Of a stretch of 64,000 nucleotides of DNA, positions 46,147-57,600 are shown piece after piece. This stretch comes from Toxotes chatareus. Lineage: Eukaryota > Chordata > Actinopteri > Toxotidae. The notes below the pieces were generated by a model. The model was not told where the DNA came from and did not search any database. It worked only from the letters and a program-made list of their open reading frames with translations. The stretch spans positions 10,231,001-10,295,000 of the forward strand of contig CM028889.1 in the NCBI GenBank assembly GCA_016801885.1, in the 5' to 3' direction. Position 1 is the stretch's first letter. Every line of letters begins with the position of its first letter. Position numbers and translations under genes: made by a program.

Positions 46147-49100
46147 GTGTTTGTGGCTGGTTTGGTGTCCAGTGACCGTCTGCGTAGCAGTAAATCAGAC
46201 CTGTGGCCTGAGCAGGTGACAGCGCCTGTATTAGTCTGCAGGCTGACCCTCTCTCAATGGGGGCATTAATTCTGATGTCTTTAAGCAGTAGACGGGTGCC
46301 CATGGCAATTTCCCTCATTTAATATTGTCTGGACAAACCACTGAAGTGTTCTGATTTGATCTTTTATGCCTCTCATAGCCCAAGATAAATACTTTGAGAA
46401 AATGGCTTTTCTCTAAAGGAGTGACATGCTCCGTCTTTATGGTACTTTCTTTGTTTAACTTGGTGATTTATTTGTCCACTAAAAGGATATATAGCCTATT
46501 CCAGACTTGCTTGGCCCTCAATGTCCTCTTACTGTGTGTCCACACCAACTGTGTTTTCATTTAATGTGTCTCCGGTGGGTGGAAGGAAAACTTCCCTGTT
46601 TTGATGTTCCTGTTCAATTTCAAATTATTATCTCATTTCCACTGTGCTGCCAGACAAAGGAACAACAGGATTTCAAACTGAGAGAAATATTAGGATTCAT
46701 AAATATTGCCAAAGTAGCCTCTTGATATTTTTGAATGACCGTTGGCCCAAGATTGAAAAGGCTGTATTTATCAAAGTTAAATGGACTCCAATTTGCCATA
46801 TCAGGTACTAGAGGGAGATTTACATCAGCCTGCAGCAGAAACACAGTGCACCACTTCTGCCCTCCTCTGGATCAGCAGGAGAATAACAAGTGTTTACACA
46901 CTGAGCTGACATAAACTGTGAAGTAATAAATATGCCCCCTGAAGGTTGGAGTGGTAATTATCACGACGGCAATTCCTGTTAATCAAGTGAGCAACCTAAC
47001 TGTTATGACTGACTGCTTAATTCACTTTTTCATGCCAAAATATACTTCCCCTGTCACAAGATCAGTCCCTCTTTTAATAGGAACTGCAAATTAGTTTTGG
47101 TTTCTGTTGAATGAATAAATGCATTTTGTTGTCAAGCACCAAAACAGTTTGTTGGGATTGTGTCACGATCTTAACAAAGACCACACATCATCAAACCTAT
47201 TAGGATACACATAACATGAAATACTGCATATGATATTTCAAAGTGCTTAAAATAGCAAACAGCTGGTACTATGTCCGATAAAGTTTAGGAATCCTAATTT
47301 TTCTGCTTTGTTAGCCATACTGTGTAAATGAAAGTTTGTATGAATTTGGTGGGTCTGTCGGTTAAGCAGCAATATTATCCATTTTTCCAGGAGTGGCATC
47401 ACAGTTTTATGAAAGGATGTTTCTTCTTGGAGGATGATGGGAATATCAGTTCTCTGCAGTACCAGCTCCATGTCCCCCAGACAACCAACGTCTACTTAAC
47501 CATCCAACCAGTCAGCCTCAGCCACAGACCTGGTACTTACACTGTTTCACATTACACACAAACAAAATTGACTCACTCTCCCCCATGATTAGGGAAGTCA
47601 GAAATTAGGGTCAGGAACAGAATATTACCTCTGGAGCTTGTACGAATTTAATAGTTTGTTCCTCTGAATAATCTATTAGAAATTTCATATTTTAATTGCT
47701 TGCTGTGCTGCTTTCTGCGCCACTTCTACACCACAGTTTTAGTAGCAAACACTGTAGTTGCACAGTTTTAAAAAGGCTTATTGTGACATTTTAACATAAA
47801 GTATCGCCCCAGTAATTTTCAGATGATGAATCATAAACAAAAAGACCACACAGAAGACTGACTTCAATTACTGGGCTCTGGACTATATTTTACATCATGT
47901 GGCAGCCAGTCAGATTTTGTAGGAAAGGTGTTAGATTGTGTTCCAGCTCAGTGGACGATAATTTATGACAAACAATAAGAACAGGGTGTAGTTCAGTTTA
48001 TAAAACTGCAGCGTGCAGTGGCAGGTAGCGGATTGATGTAGTAGGTGGAAAGTTAGTCCTCCTGTTTATGTTTTGGTATATCAAATTCTCAACATGCTCT
48101 CAGTTACAGGGCAAAACAGGCATTAACAATTCTGTGTTCAAATTCAGACATTAAGGTTTCTCAGTTAATATATTCCATCGTATGTTTTGTATGTGGTAGT
48201 GTTCCATTGAATATATTGAAAGTTTTGTTGTTGTTTGGAATAGTGTAATGTGTAATAGTGTAATATAAAATAATAGTATGTGGTACAGGTAAACAACCAC
48301 ATAATATGTAAACAACCATATAGTAGAAGTTTAGTATAGTATAGTAGAACATTGGAAATGTTTATAAAAGGGTGTGAGTGAACAAATCATTTGTTCATTT
48401 AATTCATTTGCTTTTTTGTTCTGTTTATATATATTTATATTTTCACAATCAAAGTGAACAATTTTATCAAAACCCACAAAAAAGGACTTGAAAGGCAGTT
48501 GTAAGGTCACAGTCTGATTTAACTTACATACCCCTGTAATTCTGTCTTACTTTTCAGACAAGAGTTCATCCTGGATGACAGTGGACACCGCTCTTTTTGT
48601 CATGTCAGCTGGTGAAACCAAAGAAGATGCAACTTTAGTGTATTTCACTGAGTCAAAAGACAAAGAGGTATGTTTATGTGTGTTGAGAAATGTACATTTA
48701 CCATTTGTTCATATTCACTGTTACATTTCTAATCCTTTTCCAGTGATACTTAATTTAGTTTAGTAGTTAGTGTGTTGATAGAGAAATTAATATTGTATAT
48801 ATTTAAATGCCAGTTGAAAATTCCAGTATATGCGAAGTGTTTTTAACTTGGCCACTCTTTTGTTCCCATAGAAGTATGTTTGGAAAGGAGAACTGAATCC
48901 TGGGACCTACTACCTGCTTCCCTTCACCAGTGGCTGCAGACTAAAGAAGAGGAGCAAAAAGAACCTTTCTAATAAACCTGTGGAGCTTGTCTACAGGACG
49001 GACACTGAGGAACTTGACCTCACCAGGGAGCACAGGTTTGTGTGTGTGTCTGTAAATATGTGCATGTGTGCACTTTCCTTTTTTCCCCTTTTTGATTTTA

Positions 49101-51318
49101 CAGAGCTTTAGAATGAAATCTGTGCTTTGACGCACCCCTGTGGATGCTTTACTTGCAGTGTAGCTACTGTAATGTTTAGGTGGATGGCAAGATGGACAGT
49201 AAAATGGATGGAGGCTGTCTAAACTTCAGTCCTGCATGAAATGTTTCTGTGTTTCTCCCTTTGTGCCACAGGGAGGCGCTGTCTGACATCTTTGAGGTTA
49301 TAGACCTGGATGGAAATGGTTTGCTCAGTCTGGAAGAGTACAATTTCTTTGAGCTGAGGACCAGTGGAGAGAAATGTGACCAGGATGCCTGGGCTGTCTG
49401 CAAAGGTAACAATTTTTATTACAGCACTGATATGTAGGACTGCTAGTGACTCACTTTGAAGCAGCATAAGTGATCAACGATTAGTATTAACCATATGATT
49501 TTTGGGGGCAGAAAACTTTGATATGAGAAAGAACCAACTGACACGACAGGGCTTCATGGAGCTGAACCTGATGGAGGCCACAGAGAAAGATGGAGACCCT
49601 GCAGACCTGTGGGTCACCCTAGAAGCCATGGGCTACGACCACATGCTAGAGCTAGTTGAGGTAAGTTTACGCATCTGATTTCACTCAAAACAACATGGCA
49701 TGGTGGTACTCTTATATATACTCTTATATATGCTTTAATTCAAGGCTTATACCTGCATTCAGTAAGTTATTCTACACAATATTACATTCTCTTTTGAATC
49801 TGCATTCTTGTTTCTTCCACTTGGTTTCCACACACGGAAACACTTCTAGATTTCAGTAACTCACTTGAGTCCTACTGACTAACTGAAACCTCTTCCTCTC
49901 ACTGTCAGGCTTGTCCATTCCAGATAGATGTACACTGTGAAGGCACTCAGCTGTCTATACAGCCCCTCAGCATGGAGTCAGGGCCCAAGCTTCTGAACCA
50001 GGCTCTCCAGAAGTCCATCATAGCCAGGACAGGGGCCAAAGCTCTGAGGGGACTAGACAATGTTTTCGTCTACACCTATCGAGGAGAGCACAGGGTCTCC
50101 TCCCTTATAGCCAACAAGGTAGATAAACTGTGTGGGAGTGATTATCTAACTCTGCAGGTAGAGTTTTATTCTGAAATTAAGTTGCCATGCATCTTAATGG
50201 CCAGTAGAGGGATGATAGTCCAACTTTGAATGAGAGAAATAATGAATACTACACTATTGTTTACTGAATGTGGTGTTGATCAGAGCACAAAGCATCTGTG
50301 AGTGTGAGAAGAGTGATTGTATATTGTATAATAAGTGTGTCTAACAGTATAGGAATAGGTTATTAGACATTGTTTTCTAGTACAGTGAACTTCTTCAGTC
50401 TGTGGTTGCTGGAAACCATTCACCTCATTTGTAATTGATATGCAGAGGTGGTATCCATTCTCTTAGCAACAGGAGCTATTCTAAAAGAATGGCACAGTGA
50501 CACAAAAGAACTACTGAACAGGGAAAACTGTTTACCTGGTTATCATGAGAGTGTTAGTTTAGATTCATTATTTATTTTGTTTTCTATTAACCCATTGTCT
50601 TGCAGTTCAACTACAATAACCCTAGCAGCATCGGAGAATATCTGTCTTAGATGTTGTGTATGTATCCACATTACTATGTCCAAATGACAACTGGCACGTT
50701 AAGATGTAGCATTTCTGAGAATAGTGCAAGGCAGATTACTATGTTTTTATAAGTAAAAAGAAGGAGAAAAAAAGTAAAGAAGATTTTTTTAATAGATTCT
50801 TATTTATTTATTTACCTCCCTGTATGTTTAGCTGTTGAAATTGATTTTCTCCTATTTATTGATGTCAAGAGGAAAACTGACGAATCCACTTTGTGTTGCA
50901 GACCAACCAGAAAGTGACTGTGCACATAAACAATGAGCAGAGCAGGAACTGCAGTAGCAGTAGAGGCATGAATGTGTTTGCTGTAGAGGTACCAGGCCGG
51001 ACCAAGATGGTATGAAGTTTTTCCTTGTGGTCTTGGACAATCTTAGAAATGTCTTGGTTATTACTAGAGGCTCATCTTGCTCTACTAGATGCTGTTCTAC
51101 ATTAAAATTTACAATTTCATTGCTCATCCTGACCAAGAAAAATAAAAATTAAGCTAATGCGTATGATGATACATTGGAATAAAATGGTTATATTGTGTTT
51201 TAAATGCTAATACAAACATGTGTGTCCTGTTTTCTAGGTGTGCCAACATGTGCTGCCAATCAATGACAAACAGGACTGGACCTACAACTGTGTGGAGACC
51301 ATACTAACCTGCACATAA
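40643..51318 (+). CDS. efcab7: EF-hand calcium-binding domain protein 7, 13 coding exons
   Basis: EFCAB7, with IQCE, anchors the EVC-EVC2 complex at the EvC zone near the base of primary cilia and supports Hedgehog signalling. Coding exons: 40643-40772, 41637-41848, 42142-42228, 42846-43062, 44993-45114, 47391-47532, 48558-48667, 48872-49035, 49272-49405, 49512-49660, 49909-50118, 50902-51009, 51238-51318. All have AG/GT borders and compatible phases, giving 621 residues (human 629). EF-hand loops are DVNGDGYITHSE (96-107), DINRDGKLDYAE (132-143) and DLDGNGLLSLEE (406-417). A Ser/Ala-rich linker encoded by exons 4-5 separates the first pair from a region with KGCFFLEDDG and the near-invariant EEYNFFELRTSGEKC. 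The last residues (after VCQHVLPIND) differ from human. The exon 8 donor is GTTTGT, a weak site. Confidence 0.95.
45909..45988. repeat. (GT)n microsatellite with interruptions
   Basis: GT array broken by TT, CT and CG variants, in efcab7 intron 5. It produces artificial Cys-Val and His-Thr frames. Confidence 0.95.
46099..46154. repeat. Second (GT)n microsatellite
   Basis: A further interrupted GT array about 110 bases from the first, possibly produced by local duplication of the repeat tract. Confidence 0.93.
46170..46320. promoter_or_regulatory. Candidate conserved element in efcab7 intron 5
   Basis: Immediately after the GT array is a 150-base block of balanced composition with CAGGTGACAGCGCCTG, GGCATTAATTCTGATG and GCCCATGGCAATT. 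It has no splice-bounded frame. Its texture is that of a conserved enhancer; a related-looking block sits at about 46930-47030. Confidence 0.25.
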
Positions 51319-54300
51319 AGGTGTATCCCTATGAAAGATTGAAAGCTCACCTGTGCTCAGTGACTCTATGCATCAGAGGTATTGAACTCTGGTGGCAGAG
51401 GAACACTAATAAGGTACGGCTGATAATGGCTATTACTGCTTTTGTTGTTCCTTTGTATGTGTGACGTGTTTGGTTAATGTAGAGAATTTCAAAATTTCAT
51501 TAACATTAACATTATAAATACAGAGAGATTAAATTGCCAACATGGCACTTTAATTCCTAATTTAGCATTTAAAATAAAGGCTCTTCTCATGCTGAATTTA
51601 ATCATTTTCAACCAAAAAAGCTTCTCGTATGTCTGTTGCTGTGCTGTTACTTTATTGTATAGTGTACTGTATATTTATTAAGATTATAATTGAAATAGAA
51701 TTGGGCCTTGTCAGAGATTTTCCAGGCAATTTTAGATTAGTTTGTACATCACAACTTAGCTTCTGAGAAAACTTCCTAAAATCACAGTTAAATGAAACAT
51801 TATGATTTTTTAAGATAATTTTTCATGTCGCAGTATACAGTCATGAAACGCCAAAACAAAGGTGCTAACTTATTATTTTCTAGTGCTTTTATATATATTT
51901 ACTTTTAAAGACATTTATTATTTTATCACTTTCCTCATGTAGATGTAAATAAAAATTTCCAACCGATATTCCTATCACAGATTTCCTTAACTGATATGAA
52001 ATTGGTTTAAACTTTTTAATGCATCACTTTATTATGTTCCACATCAGTGTCTTTACAGGAAATGCATAAAATAAAGACACATGTTCTCCAAATGTAGTGT
52101 CACTACAGCTTTAAGGCCTTGTGATCAGGCACGTTCTCAGTGTTTGATTTACACACAGTTTCAGAGTCACCACAGTAGGTTTGCATCCAGTGCATCATGG
52201 GAAATCTGGAATTTGGATTTCTTTCACTGTTTTTTTGTTGTTGTTTTTTTAAAAAGGGGGTAAATTGAACAGACAGTTGATATTATTTGCTACAGTGACA
52301 GCTGCCAATCAAAAGTGAATGTTTCTTATACATTTAAGCATCTGATAGCAGATGAATGTTTCAGTAGCTTTTCAGTAGTGTAGTTAGGCCTTACTTCACA
52401 TTTAAATTATAGCTATACATAAAAAAGATATTCATTAAAAAAATGGTTTTAACCAAGACATCTTTAGACTGTTATTCACCAAATCAAAGTCTGTATTAGC
52501 CCTGCATGAAATCTGTACTACACTGTAGCTACTGATCACAGTGGACCATACTCTTAATACAGTATGGGGCTCTGAGGATTTGCAGTTGGCAAGGAAATGC
52601 ATTCCTTTGCATTGCACTCAGGTCTAAACTTTATTTGCCCTTGGCCTTTTCAGCTGAGAACAGTCTTGACCTTCTATTTATATCTCTCTGGTCATTATTT
52701 GCCCTTTGACTTTCTCTGCTGAAACAGTAGAGCCAGCTAACTAAATGTCACATGGCATGTGAGGTGTATTTAATGTCCTGAGCCCCTGTCTGCTCTTCCT
52801 TTCCCAATACAGAGGTTTAATAATCCTCGACTGCTCAGGTTAGCTGGGTTTCAGGAGTTGTAAACCAATTTGAACATCTACTTTGTGGGGCTATAGTTCT
52901 GCACTGTAATTTAAAATCATTGTGTTTTGAGAAAAAATATTTTGCCTTAGAACTTTTAATTCGCTAAGATTCACTAATAACTGAAAATAAGTTTATTCTG
53001 GTTGGTATGTCCTTGCAATTCTTCCATTTAAAGCTATTAAGAGATAAAACGAAAAAAAAAAACGAATCATGAAATCTCTAATCCTGAATTCTAAATTTAA
53101 TCTAAAAGTTGACACATGCAGAAACCGAACACACTTCAATCATTGTTTGGAAAACTCGTCCAAACACTGTTGCAGTTTGGGTGTTATAAAACTTTTAACC
53201 ACTAGTGTATGCTTGAACAACAGCCTCCACACTCATACACACACCCCACAGTCAAGATATCAGGTCTGATGTCAAACTTTGTTCTGCTTATGATGACCAA
53301 ACACACTGTGGCGAAACAAGCAAATAGCAGTGGCCTGAAGAGTACTATTTCACAACATTCTCCCTGCAAAATTCACCCTTTCACTCAAACAGAGTTATGA
53401 TGCAATTTATGTCTCTTTCAGTAATTGTAAGCATAACTGATATTTGGTAAATAGCATTGACTTATTGGAGAATAAATTATTTAATGAATTTACTGTCCAG
53501 GTTTTTCTAAATGGCATAAAGGTTTAGACCACAAGCCTTGCAGTCATTGACCCCTCTTTGTATGTGTCGTGACCTTAAAGGTACAAAGTTCTGCTGAACA
53601 TGAATTCAAAGTGAGGCCTCACTGATGTTTGTCACCTGCATTTCTACATGGAGGTCAAGACTGCAGCATTGAGTACCACAGGAGATTGTAAGGGCCTCAA
53701 TGCCTAGCTCACAGGCACTTAAGCAGGGTGACTGACTGTATGCTGGCACAAAGGTGGAAGCTGGGTTGTCCATTTGGGGAACATTATGTTTGCACCATCA
53801 GGGCTAGAGCTATCACTCAGGACACTTTCCTGTCCTCTGTATTTTTTCTTTTTGGGAATTTGGAGTTTAGCAAAATGAGAATACTTTATATTTGTCTCTC
53901 TAAAATGTATGGTGGGTTTTCTAGGGTTATTTAAGTATTTTTAGATTGATTTGAATTTGACCACTTTAGGACAGCAGCATTTTAAATGCATAAATAAAAA
54001 TTTCAGCCTTTCTCCCCAGAATTATATACCCAATATAAACCCATTACATTTCAGTTTCATGACACTGAATTACAGGCTTTGGCTGACATGGTATTGCTTG
54101 ATTTTCAGACATTCCCATAATATGAAGCCAGAGTTCCTCCTTTGTAATTATTACTTGGACATTGATATGAGCACAGTTAAGAAGTTGGAAACCTGTAATC
54201 ATACTAACTCTGATATGGCATGGACGAGGCAAAACCATGCAATCACATCTCGTGTCTGATGCCAGCAGAGGAACTTTGTTAGGCTGCATGTAATGACAGG

Positions 54301-54540
54301 AGACAGGGTGACTCATCCTGTCTCCTGTCATTACCTGTCACTCTCTGCTACTATCCCTAAAATCCGGTCCAATACGTTTACTTATATTTATCTGTTTTTG
54401 TTTGTTTTCACAGTCCCAAAGAATGCATCACTAGTTATGGAAACTATAATTATCCAACACCCAGGTTGTTGTTGAGTGTGAAGGAATCCTACATGCTCTC
54501 TACATACGGTCTATGGGTCTCTGCTTGCCCTTTAAACTGA
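51319..54540. other. efcab7 3' UTR and spacer before pgm1
   Basis: AATAAA signals occur at 51573-51578 and near 52071, either of which could end efcab7 transcripts. The rest is AT-rich with no gene recognised. A perfect 18-base hairpin near 54290 is listed separately. Patches at about 52630-52860 and 53520-53730 are less AT-rich. Confidence 0.5.
54290..54334. repeat. Perfect 18-bp inverted repeat
   Basis: Arms 54290-54307 and 54317-54334 are exact reverse complements (GTAATGACAGGAGACAGG), with a 9-base spacer. It sits about 340 bases before the pgm1 start codon. It could form a cruciform or RNA hairpin, or be a tiny palindromic repeat; its function is unknown. Confidence 0.95.
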
Positions 54541-54674
54541 GAAGGCGGGTCTAGGAGGGGGGAGTTGTCCGCTGTGTACGTGTGGCTTGTTCTGACACTG
54601 CAGTCGGCTCCTCGTCGGACCGGAGACTGCGGATCACACGGGGGCGACTAATAGTTGCTCACTGGGGGTCAAAA
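54541..54674 (+). promoter_or_regulatory. pgm1: pgm1 promoter and 5' UTR
   Basis: A CG-rich, TATA-less island (GGCGGGTC, AGGAGGGGGGAG, several CG pairs) directly precedes the pgm1 start codon. The start context CAAAAATGG is strong (A at -3, G at +4). Confidence 0.55.
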
Positions 54675-57600
54675 ATGGTCAAAATAACGACAGTGAAGAC
54701 CAAGCCGTACACGGACCAGAAGCCCGGAACGAGCGGTTTGAGGAAGAGGGTGACTGTGTTTCAGCAGAACCAGCACTATGCGGAAAACTTCATCCAGAGC
54801 ATTATCTCTGTCATCGAGCCTGCTGAGCGCCAAGCGGCCACTCTGGTGGTGGGAGGAGATGGGAGGTTTTTCATGAAAGACGCCATTCAGTTGATCGTTC
54901 AGATTTCTGCTGCTAACGGGGTCAGTTGGAGAAACATATACTGTCCACCTTTGCTGTTCCCCCGCTTGTGTGTCGCTAGCTAAGTTAGCTAAAACAGCCC
55001 CTTGTCCAGACTCCTGCTGAATAACTTGTCAGCTAGCAAGTTAACGTCAAGCTAGCTGTCAAGTTGTACTCTGTATTATGTTTTGTGGTGTTATTTAGAT
55101 ACCAAGAAAAGTTGAGTGACTGAACAAGTAAATGCTAACAGTAACGTTTTGTAGCGAAAGCAGGGAAATAACTCACTGATACTATGCCATATAAGTAGCT
55201 AACATTACTATAACGTTATTGATGCTGAAGTGTGGTACACGTTAGCCCCGTTCAAAGTTTTGCACAGTGTAACGCTAAGTGATGCAATGCCCTGAAATGA
55301 ATGAGTTTTGTTTAGCTAACATTAACGCTGCATGTTCATACAAGCTTCCTTCGTTGCTGTGGTATAACAGTGACACACTGGTGTAGCAAGCAAGACCTTC
55401 CTGCATCTACTTGTTATGGCTTGATATTAGCTATTAGATATTAGCCTGCGCTACTCAACGATTCTCATGAGGTCAAATGAGAATCGTTAAAAGTTAAAAT
55501 GACAGGTGTCATCAACACCCGCCTGGGTTTTCCTGCACTGTCTCCGGTGCCAGCTTGACCGCGGTGATCTTTTGGAGAAAGTGCATGAAGGAGGTCACTT
55601 GTATATCAAACCATTTACCTTTGACATTTACATACTGACACGGCGACAGCTTTGCTGTAGCCTAAAAAGACTGAAACCTTTTTCTGGATTTCAAAGGTCT
55701 TGGTCTTGCACAGGTCTACAAATGAGCGGAAGTAGGTTTTAGTGTTGTAAAAGGAAGCATGATAACCCGACATTGTGTTATTTCATAATAACTGCGGTGA
55801 GATGCTACTGGCTGCCTTCACTGTGATGTTGCTGAAACGGTTTTAGGCGAGCTGGGGGGCGTGACGAGCAACGTGCAGACAGTCACGTTGCTCTGCATAT
55901 GTCTGTGCCATAGCTGGGAACCTCACGGTCAAGTGCAGAAATGAATGAACAGTACAAACAGCACGATTGCGTTGCATTTGCCATTTTGGTATTGAATCAT
56001 CCCATGGTCTTATCACAAATGAGGCACTCATAATTGTACGCAAAAATGAGCCTTACCGCATTTGGACAGGACATTATGGTTGCTGCTTAGACTGAATCTG
56101 TGACCTTCTTTCTCGTGAGATGGCCACTCCGTCTCTGGTGCAGTTACCTCAAAGAAAATAATGATAAATGCAGGATTTGTCCCTGATGCCAGTCGGCTCA
56201 AGTTGCATAAAGTGGCTGTTGTTGAGAAATGAAGCAGTGAAGGAACTGTATCATTGCCAAAGGTGCACAGACAGAGGCACTGCTGTTCATATGTTTACAC
56301 AAAGCAAACCTAGGCATGTTTAAATAGACAGAGTTGAGAGAGTTGTTGGACTGAGATAGTGTCATAAGGATACATAAATTATATTTTTCTTCTGCAGTAA
56401 TGGTAAAGGAATGAAGGAACACTTCAGAAAAGCACAAGTCTGCGAACTTCATACAAACTACAGTAAACAGGAAATATCTAAATCTAATCAATATTTGGTG
56501 TGACCACCTTTTGACTTTACAACTGCACTAATTTTCCTAGGCACACCTGCACATTTTTTCTAGGTACTTCAGTGATAGGTTGTTCCAGTCATTTCTGAGA
56601 ATTTGCCATAGTTTTATTCTCTTGCCACAGATTTAGGCTGTCTCAGTGTCTTCTGTAATCCAGACTTACTCCATGATGTTGAGACCAGGGCTCTGTTGGG
56701 ACCATACCATATATTGCAGGACTTCTTGTGACTCTGGCCGTATGTTTTGGGTTGTTATCATGCTGCAGAATTAATTTTGGACCAGTCAGGTGCCTGCTCG
56801 ATGGTATTGTGCATGGATAACTTTTGCACATAGTTGAGAATAAGATAATTACAATCCTTGCCCTTCATATTAAACTTTTAGTGTTTTTGGATGAACCTTT
56901 TCTAGTATGTCCTTCTTTATCTCCTTTTATCTGTGAGTCTGTGCATGTGTGCATTAATAAACGCATATGTGTATGTGTTCCTGCCTGCAGATTAATCATC
57001 TGGTGATTGGTCAGAATGGCATCATGTCCACCCCAGCAGTCTCCTGTGTGATCCGCAAGATAAAGGCAGTTGGTGGCATCATTCTCACAGCCAGCCACAA
57101 CCCAGGAGGCCCCAATGGAGATTTTGGCATCAAGTACAACATCAACAGTGGAGGTGAGTGGAGACTGTATTATGCTCCCAGTTGTCACAGGAGCGCCAAT
57201 AACTAAGGGTTCTCTACCCACTATAATACACTGCAAGCAATGAGGAGAGATGTGCTTGGATTTTAAGAATGCTCTTTGACTTGAGAACACTATCTGCATG
57301 TACCACTGTGTATTTTTAAGAATACAATGCCTTTTTTGACCCCAGGACCTGCTCCAGAGGGCATCACAAACAAAATATTTGAGATCAGCAAAGGCCTGCA
57401 GGAGTATCACATCTGTCCAGACCTGAAAGTGGATCTGTCCAAGATTGGCAAGCAGACCTTTGAAGTGGACACTTTCAAGCCTTTCACAGGTACATCAGAG
57501 TCAGTTTATGGCAGTTCATTAATTCCTTTGTTCAGTGTTGACAATGAATACCAGTGACTTGCAATGTGGCAGCACATTTTGCTTTCAAACCTGATCTGGT

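Noticed and set aside
45799..46318. His-Thr and Cys-Val rich frames in efcab7 intron 5
   Set aside because: They arise from the GT microsatellites.
55506..55742. 78-residue frame in pgm1 intron 1
   Set aside because: No recognisable family, no splice or promoter support.
54921..56990. Alternative muscle-type first exon of pgm1
   Set aside because: Mammalian PGM1 has a second first exon, but no frame resembling it was seen in intron 1 or upstream.
56865..57410. 181-residue minus-strand frame over pgm1
   Set aside because: It runs antisense across pgm1 exon 2, which has catalytic motifs and splice sites on the plus strand.
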